In this document: positions 8,342 through 12,175 of the stretch, in pieces
Position numbering within the stretch: the stretch's first letter is position 1
How the letters are laid out: every line of letters begins with the position of its first letter
Source of the DNA: a bacterium
GTDB lineage: Bacteria; Bacillota; Clostridia; Oscillospirales; Acutalibacteraceae
Direction of reading: 5' to 3'
NCBI GenBank assembly: GCA_020626545.1
Contig: JAHKZS010000237.1
Coordinates: 1-12,175 of the forward strand
DNA length: 12,175 bases
Position numbers and translations under genes: made by a program
The notes under the pieces: model-generated
The model's database searches: none
What the model saw: only the letters and a program-made list of their open reading frames with translations
What the model was told of the DNA's origin: nothing

Positions 8342-9622
8342 ATGAGAACAACTAAAAAACTCATAGTGCTTTGCTTGGCTCTGCTGATGGGCATAGCGGC
8401 GATTATGCCGTCCACGTTCTCGTGGTACGACCATAGCGGAAGCCAAACAGGCGACCGTATGACCTACGAAAGAGAAGACCTTCCCGTGTCCGCAGGTTCT
8501 GTAACTATCGAAACTAAGAAGTACGAAATGGACGGCGACAATACGGTTAAATACGACCAAAAGGGCAACAAGTCTTATACCGGCGACGCAATAAGCAGCG
8601 GTTCGGTTACAGGAGGACATTCCCAGTATTACGGAACCACTATCACTAATACGGGAGCGGCTCCCGCTTACGTAAACCTGTATCTGCAGAACTTTAAGAA
8701 CAACAGCAGCTTTTTCGTAGGAACTACAGCGCCCAGCTTACGTGATAAGAGCATCGCTTCGTCAGTACACGTTAAGAACAAAAATATGGTTCGCGTTTAT
8801 TTCCAGTGGAATAACGCTAATAACTGGAAAGATCCTAGCGCCAAGCATTACGTAGTTTATAAAACCAAAACGAACAACAACTGGGCATATAAACAATTTG
8901 ACAATAACGATCATATTGCTAAAGGCGCCGAAAATTCAGATCTTCTCGCGAGACAGACAAAGATTCTCGGTGATAATATAACAAGCACATATTATGTTGA
9001 CCTTGCCGACGATACTACCCAGTTCTTCTTTGCTACCGATGGTCATAACAATGGCTTTAACACTACTACCAACGAAACTACAATGAACTGGTACCGCACC
9101 AATATTATTACCGATGTTCAGGCTGAGCGAGGCTATTACCTCACAGGCTCCGCGGATGATACACACTTTACCGCGGCCTATGAGACATTCCCGGTTTCCA
9201 ACGGCGTGAGCGTAATGAAATATTTTGATACCGCTAATCTTAACGAGGGTCAGAAGTCCTATGTTTCTCTCATAAACGGTACACACTATACAGGACAGAG
9301 CGTATCCTATTCGGTTACATCAGGCAACGACACTCAGCTTACCGTTAACTCAGGTTCGGGTCTTATTACACGTACGGGAAGCGGAACCGCTACCGTTACA
9401 ACAACTATCACAGGCTCTCTCGGCGATACTACATCAGTTACTACCGCGGTTTCTACACCGGACTCAATTGCCGCGATGCCTCTCGCTATGAACATCGAGG
9501 TTCCCGGAGCTACCACCGAAAACAACGAGACTGTTTACGGAACAGCCGAGGTAGTATGGTATATCCGTAACGAAAGCTCGTCTGAAAAGTGCACATTTGA
9601 CGGCATTTACTATACTAAGTAA
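8342..9622 (+). CDS. Exported SipW-type surface protein 4 with Ig-like (BIG2-type) domain
   Basis: A 426-residue protein from ATG 8342, with AAAGGTGGTGA at 8328-8338 as ribosome binding site. Residues 6-23 are hydrophobic and STFSWYDHSG (24-33) is the SipW-type cleavage region. QYYGTTITNTGAAPAYVNLYL (95-115) is close to the 'NTG...YV' strand motif of TasA-like proteins. A middle module (148-255: VRVYFQWNNANNWKD, STYYVDLADDTTQFFF at 215-230, NWYRT) resembles modules in the two preceding proteins. Residues about 300-372 fit a BIG2-type bacterial Ig-like fold (YSVTSGNDTQLTVNSGSGLI, then TGSGTATVT). The C-terminus AEVVWYIRNESSSEKC (402-417) is a degenerate form of the W-[IL]-E-[GN] strand of its neighbours. 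No sortase motif is seen. Likely a secreted structural subunit. Confidence 0.65.
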   Translation: MRTTKKLIVLCLALLMGIAAIMPSTFSWYDHSGSQTGDRMTYEREDLPVSAGSVTIETKKYEMDGDNTVKYDQKGNKSYTGDAISSGSVTGGHSQYYGTTITNTGAAPAYVNLYLQNFKNNSSFFVGTTAPSLRDKSIASSVHVKNKNMVRVYFQWNNANNWKDPSAKHYVVYKTKTNNNWAYKQFDNNDHIAKGAENSDLLARQTKILGDNITSTYYVDLADDTTQFFFATDGHNNGFNTTTNETTMNWYRTNIITDVQAERGYYLTGSADDTHFTAAYETFPVSNGVSVMKYFDTANLNEGQKSYVSLINGTHYTGQSVSYSVTSGNDTQLTVNSGSGLITRTGSGTATVTTTITGSLGDTTSVTTAVSTPDSIAAMPLAMNIEVPGATTENNETVYGTAEVVWYIRNESSSEKCTFDGIYYTK

Positions 9623-9624
9623 AT

Positions 9625-10317
9625 ATGAGTCAAAAAAAAGAAAAAAAGCAGAGTAAGGCTCTGCGTATGTATAAAGTTGTAAGAAACACAGTACTCGGAA
9701 TAATTATCGCTATACTCACCGCTTTTATTATCCTGACAATGGTAATCAGGTTTACCGGCGGAACACCGACCGCGTTTGGATTTTCTATGTTCAGAGTTAG
9801 TTCGGGAAGTATGACTCCCGAGCTCGAGGTCGGCGATGTAATTATTACCCGTGAATTTGACACCGCAACGGTAAAAAAAGGTGACATAATAACCTATAAG
9901 AGTGAATCGGGAGCTATGAAGGATAAGCTCGTGACCCACCGTGTAGTAAAAGGTCCGTACAAAAAGGGCAAAAATCTCTACGTTGTAACTAAGGGTGACG
10001 CGAATTTCAGCGAGGACGATCCCATAAAAACAACGCAAATCCAGTCAAGATTTCTTACTAAAGTATCATTTTTAAAATTTATCTACAATATTTTTGTAAC
10101 GCCCGCGGGATTGCTTATCATAATCGGGTTGATAATCTTTGCGTTCTTCAACGAAATTGTCCTGTTTGTGAAAGCGATTCTCGGTATCGGCTACGAGGAC
10201 GAAGAAAAGGAAAGCGTAGACGATATTATCGAGCGTTATATGAAAGAAAAAAAGGAAAACGAACTCCCTGATTCTGAGAAGTCCTCGGATGATGAAAAAA
10301 ATAGCGGAGGAGAATAA
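9625..10317 (+). CDS. sipW: ER-type signal peptidase I, SipW-like
   Basis: A 230-residue membrane protease that removes signal peptides from exported proteins. Residues 22-42 are a first membrane helix; box B holds VSSGSMTPEL with the catalytic Ser62; VTHRVV carries His105 where ordinary bacterial signal peptidases have the Lys base, which marks the ER-type (SipW) class; KGDAN (123-127) is box E. A second membrane helix spans about 157-176. The C-terminal 45 residues form a charged Glu/Lys/Asp/Ser-rich tail. In Bacillus, SipW processes TasA and the fibre anchor TapA; here it follows four proteins with matching signal regions, so these are its probable substrates. The ATG lies 2 bases after the previous stop and has no good Shine-Dalgarno sequence, so translation probably depends on coupling to the gene before it. 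Confidence 0.9.
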   Translation: MSQKKEKKQSKALRMYKVVRNTVLGIIIAILTAFIILTMVIRFTGGTPTAFGFSMFRVSSGSMTPELEVGDVIITREFDTATVKKGDIITYKSESGAMKDKLVTHRVVKGPYKKGKNLYVVTKGDANFSEDDPIKTTQIQSRFLTKVSFLKFIYNIFVTPAGLLIIIGLIIFAFFNEIVLFVKAILGIGYEDEEKESVDDIIERYMKEKKENELPDSEKSSDDEKNSGGE

Positions 10318-10709
10318 TGAAAAAAGCGGTTTTAACTGCGATTGCCGCGTTGATGTGCGTATGCTTTATTTTTAGCGGATGCACAGGCAATTTCGACAAA
10401 TCGCCTGACCAGTATAAAAAGATTCGTTGGATTACGCCCGACTACAGCTTCAGGATTTATCCCGATAACAACTGTAAAGGCACATATAAATTCAACAATA
10501 AAAAGTATAATATACAGGCCAAATTCACAGGCAGTGTAGTATATGTTTACGACACTGATAACAAAAACACCGAGCTGTTTAACGCTGACTGGATGTATGA
10601 GGACGGCAATCTTCATATCTACAGCATTAATTTTAACAAAAAAGCATATAAAGCTTTTGAAACAAACTACGCTGAGTTCGTTGATTTACACCAAGAAAAA
10701 ACTAAATAG
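10317..10709 (+). CDS. Small lipoprotein, last gene of the surface-protein operon
   Basis: A 130-residue protein whose ATG overlaps the signal peptidase stop by one base (TAATG), with GGAGGAG at 10306-10312 inside the upstream gene as ribosome binding site. Residues 1-21 are a lipoprotein signal ending in FSGC with Cys22 as the lipidated residue. The mature part of 108 residues is rich in Tyr, Asn and Lys and looks all-beta (DYSFRIYPDNNCKGTYKFNN, VVYVYD, ADWMYEDGNLHIYSINF). I do not recognise a named family. Being membrane-anchored and coupled to the signal peptidase gene, it may help anchor or assemble the exported subunits, as TapA does in Bacillus, although there is no sequence likeness to TapA that I can see. 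Confidence 0.7.
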   Translation: MKKAVLTAIAALMCVCFIFSGCTGNFDKSPDQYKKIRWITPDYSFRIYPDNNCKGTYKFNNKKYNIQAKFTGSVVYVYDTDNKNTELFNADWMYEDGNLHIYSINFNKKAYKAFETNYAEFVDLHQEKTK

Positions 10710-10714
10710 CGTAT

Positions 10715-10742
10715 AAACCGCTTGTTTTTGCAGGCGGTTTTT
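10715..10742 (+). terminator. Rho-independent terminator of the operon
   Basis: The arms AAACCGCTTG (10715-10724) and CAGGCGGTTT (10731-10740) form a 10-pair stem with one G-T pair and a 6-base loop, followed by a short T run (10738-10742). It starts 6 bases after the lipoprotein stop and is the only convincing intrinsic terminator in the window. Confidence 0.9.
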
Positions 10743-10767
10743 CCATATTGATAAATCGTCACTAAGC

Positions 10768-10796
10768 TTGACTTATAAATATATACATTGTATTAT
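10768..10796 (+). promoter_or_regulatory. Sigma-A-type promoter for the LRR-dockerin gene
   Basis: TTGACT (10768-10773) and TATTAT (10791-10796) are separated by 17 bases, close to the TTGACA/TATAAT consensus. Transcription would begin near 10803, giving a leader of about 24 bases before ATG 10827. It comes directly after the terminator, so the next gene is a separate transcription unit. Confidence 0.8.
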
Positions 10797-10826
10797 TGTA
10801 TTAACTTAAATTCGGGAATGATATTT

Positions 10827-11924
10827 ATGAAAACACTGAAAAAATTAACAGCTATAACGCTTATTATAATAATGATAGGTACACTGTTCGCTCTATCCGG
10901 GGTCACAGGCTCCGCGCTGGTAGAAATCGAGGACGGCGACTATACATATGTCGTAAACCAGGACGGCACCTATTCCGTATACAGCTATATCGGCTCCGAT
11001 ACGGATATCACCCTGCCTGATGAAGCGTTGGGAACAGCGGTAACCTCCGTTTATCCGCGGGCGTTTGAGGGCTCGGCTTTTACATCCGTGACAATCCCCG
11101 AGGGTTATGTCGAAATCGGCACCGACGCGTTTCAAAAAAGCACTGCTTTAGCTCAGGTAATCTTACCGTCTACATTAAAAAAAATCGGCGCGTCGGCATT
11201 TTGTGATTGCGCCTCGCTCGAGAATATAGACTTATCCGCGATAAGCTCGCTGACTACTATATCGTCTTATGCTTTTTCGGGAGATACAGTCCTCACGCAG
11301 TTGAATATCCCCGGGAGTGTTACCGACCTCGGCGTCGGAGTGCTCAAAAATTGTGATTCTCTGAAAAACGCGTCGCTTCCCGGAAATCTTACCCAAATTC
11401 CCGACGAATCATTCAGCGGATGTAAATCCTTGACGTCAATAAAATTCCCCGAAAAACTTGTTTCGATAGGCGATAGCGCCTTTAAGGACTGCGCTTTGAT
11501 TGATATAACCGAATTTCCGAAAACGCTCAAAAAAATCGGAGAAAGCGCGTTCGAAAGCGCTTCGTCGATAAAAACGCTGTTTATCTCGGACGACGTAACC
11601 GAGATAGGCGCTAACGCTTTTTATCCGATGTCGGTTATGAATACCTTGACAGTCACCTGTTACGAGAATTCCTACGCGGCTGAGTATTGCTACGAAAACT
11701 TTGTGAACTATACCGCTGTCGAGAAAAAGCTCGGCGACGTTAATCTCGACGGTAAGGTCAATATACTTGATGTCGCGTGTATTCAGAAGTACAAAATCGG
11801 CGAGTACGATATTTCTTCCGAAAGAGCGAAAGACCTCGCCGATGTGAATAAAGACGGCGAAATCACTGTCCGCGACGCTACTCTTATCCAGATGAAACTC
11901 GCGAAAATTATTGACGAATTCTAG
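10827..11924 (+). CDS. Secreted BspA-like leucine-rich-repeat protein with C-terminal type I dockerin
   Basis: A 365-residue protein. ATG 10827 is chosen because an upstream in-frame TTG (10788) lies before the predicted transcription start; ATG 10818 is possible but leaves almost no leader. MKTLKKLTAITLIIIMIGTL begins an ordinary Sec signal peptide, with cleavage probably after GSA near residue 31, unlike the SipW-type signals upstream. Residues about 65-285 hold repeated BspA/Treponema-type LRR units (pattern: I-x-x-S-A-F-x-x-C-x-x-L-x-x-I-x-x-P). Residues 302-365 are a type I dockerin with two calcium-binding F-hand repeats, DVNLDGKVNILD (304-315) and DVNKDGEITVRD (339-350). Dockerins bind cohesins on scaffoldins, so the protein may join a cellulosome-like complex or be held at the cell surface; LRR domains of this type often mediate binding to proteins or host cells. 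No enzyme domain is present. Confidence 0.85.
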   Translation: MKTLKKLTAITLIIIMIGTLFALSGVTGSALVEIEDGDYTYVVNQDGTYSVYSYIGSDTDITLPDEALGTAVTSVYPRAFEGSAFTSVTIPEGYVEIGTDAFQKSTALAQVILPSTLKKIGASAFCDCASLENIDLSAISSLTTISSYAFSGDTVLTQLNIPGSVTDLGVGVLKNCDSLKNASLPGNLTQIPDESFSGCKSLTSIKFPEKLVSIGDSAFKDCALIDITEFPKTLKKIGESAFESASSIKTLFISDDVTEIGANAFYPMSVMNTLTVTCYENSYAAEYCYENFVNYTAVEKKLGDVNLDGKVNILDVACIQKYKIGEYDISSERAKDLADVNKDGEITVRDATLIQMKLAKIIDEF

Positions 11925-11926
11925 AG

Positions 11927-12175
11927 TTTGTCATCTTGAGCGGAGCGTTAGCACACACTTTGTCATCTTGAGCGGAGCGTTAGCGCACACTTTGTCATCT
12001 TGAGCGGAGCGTTAGCGCAAGCTTTGTCATCTTGAGCGGGCGTTAGCACACACCTTGTCATCTTGAGCGGAGCGTTAGCACACACCTTGTCATCTTGAGC
12101 GGAGCGTTAGCACAAGCTTTGTCATCTTGAGCGGAGCGTTAGCACAAGCTTTGTCATCTTGAGCGGAGCGTTAGC
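11927..12175 (+). repeat. Tandem array of a 32-base repeat (eight copies, last cut by window end)
   Basis: Copies begin at 11927, 11959, 11991, 12023, 12054, 12086, 12118 and 12150. The shared core is TTGTCATCTTGAGCGG followed by AGCGTTAGC; the last 6 bases of the unit vary (ACACAC, GCACAC, GCAAGC, ACAAGC). Copy 4 is 31 bases long because it lacks one A in GCGGAGCG. There are no spacers, so it is not a CRISPR array. The core resembles the dispersed GTCATTCTGAGCGGAGCGAA-type intergenic repeats I recall from many bacterial genomes, here amplified in tandem. No gene is seen in this stretch. The array begins 3 bases after the stop of the LRR-dockerin gene. Confidence 0.9.

Noticed and set aside
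11927..12175. CRISPR array
   Set aside because: The units are contiguous 32-base tandem copies with no unique spacers, and no cas gene is present.

Overview
The window looks like the chromosome of a Gram-positive gut Clostridium relative, most like Ruminococcus or another Oscillospiraceae. This rests on strong AGGAGG-type ribosome binding sites, a SipW-type signal peptidase with four SipW-type exported proteins, a BspA-like leucine-rich-repeat protein ending in a type I dockerin, and moderate GC. The assignment is an inference from gene content only. All genes are on the + strand.

Region 1 (1-3036): the 3' end of an ATPase gene, which I read as the C-terminal lid of a McrB-like AAA+ protein, followed after a strong GAAA-capped hairpin by an 848-residue protein. 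That protein has a DUF2357/McrC-like N-terminus, about 380 residues of coiled coil and a C-terminal domain of about 145 residues. ATPase plus McrC-like coiled-coil protein is the arrangement of McrBC-type (type IV restriction, 'CoCoNuT'-like) defence pairs, but no nuclease motif is visible here.

Region 2 (3038-10709): starting one base after the coiled-coil gene come four exported proteins (452, 419, 862 and 426 residues). Each has an N-terminal membrane helix ending in the aromatic motif of SipW-processed TasA/camelysin-like proteins, and a W-[IL]-E-[GN]-like strand motif or a degenerate version of it. They are followed by the ER-type signal peptidase (SipW-like, Ser62/His105) that presumably processes them, and a small lipoprotein. 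Gaps are short, no terminator is visible until 10715-10742, and several junctions are translationally coupled, so this reads as one operon for a multi-subunit surface fibre or matrix. Two of the exported proteins contain long AT-rich stretches unlike their surroundings.

Region 3 (10710-12175): a clear intrinsic terminator, then a near-consensus promoter driving a separately expressed, secreted BspA-like LRR-dockerin protein. The last 249 bases hold eight tandem copies of a 32-base repeat, running off the window.

The most interesting point is the direct, apparently coupled linkage of a McrBC-like ATPase/coiled-coil pair to a SipW/TasA-like surface protein operon. No gap longer than 300 bases lacks a gene.
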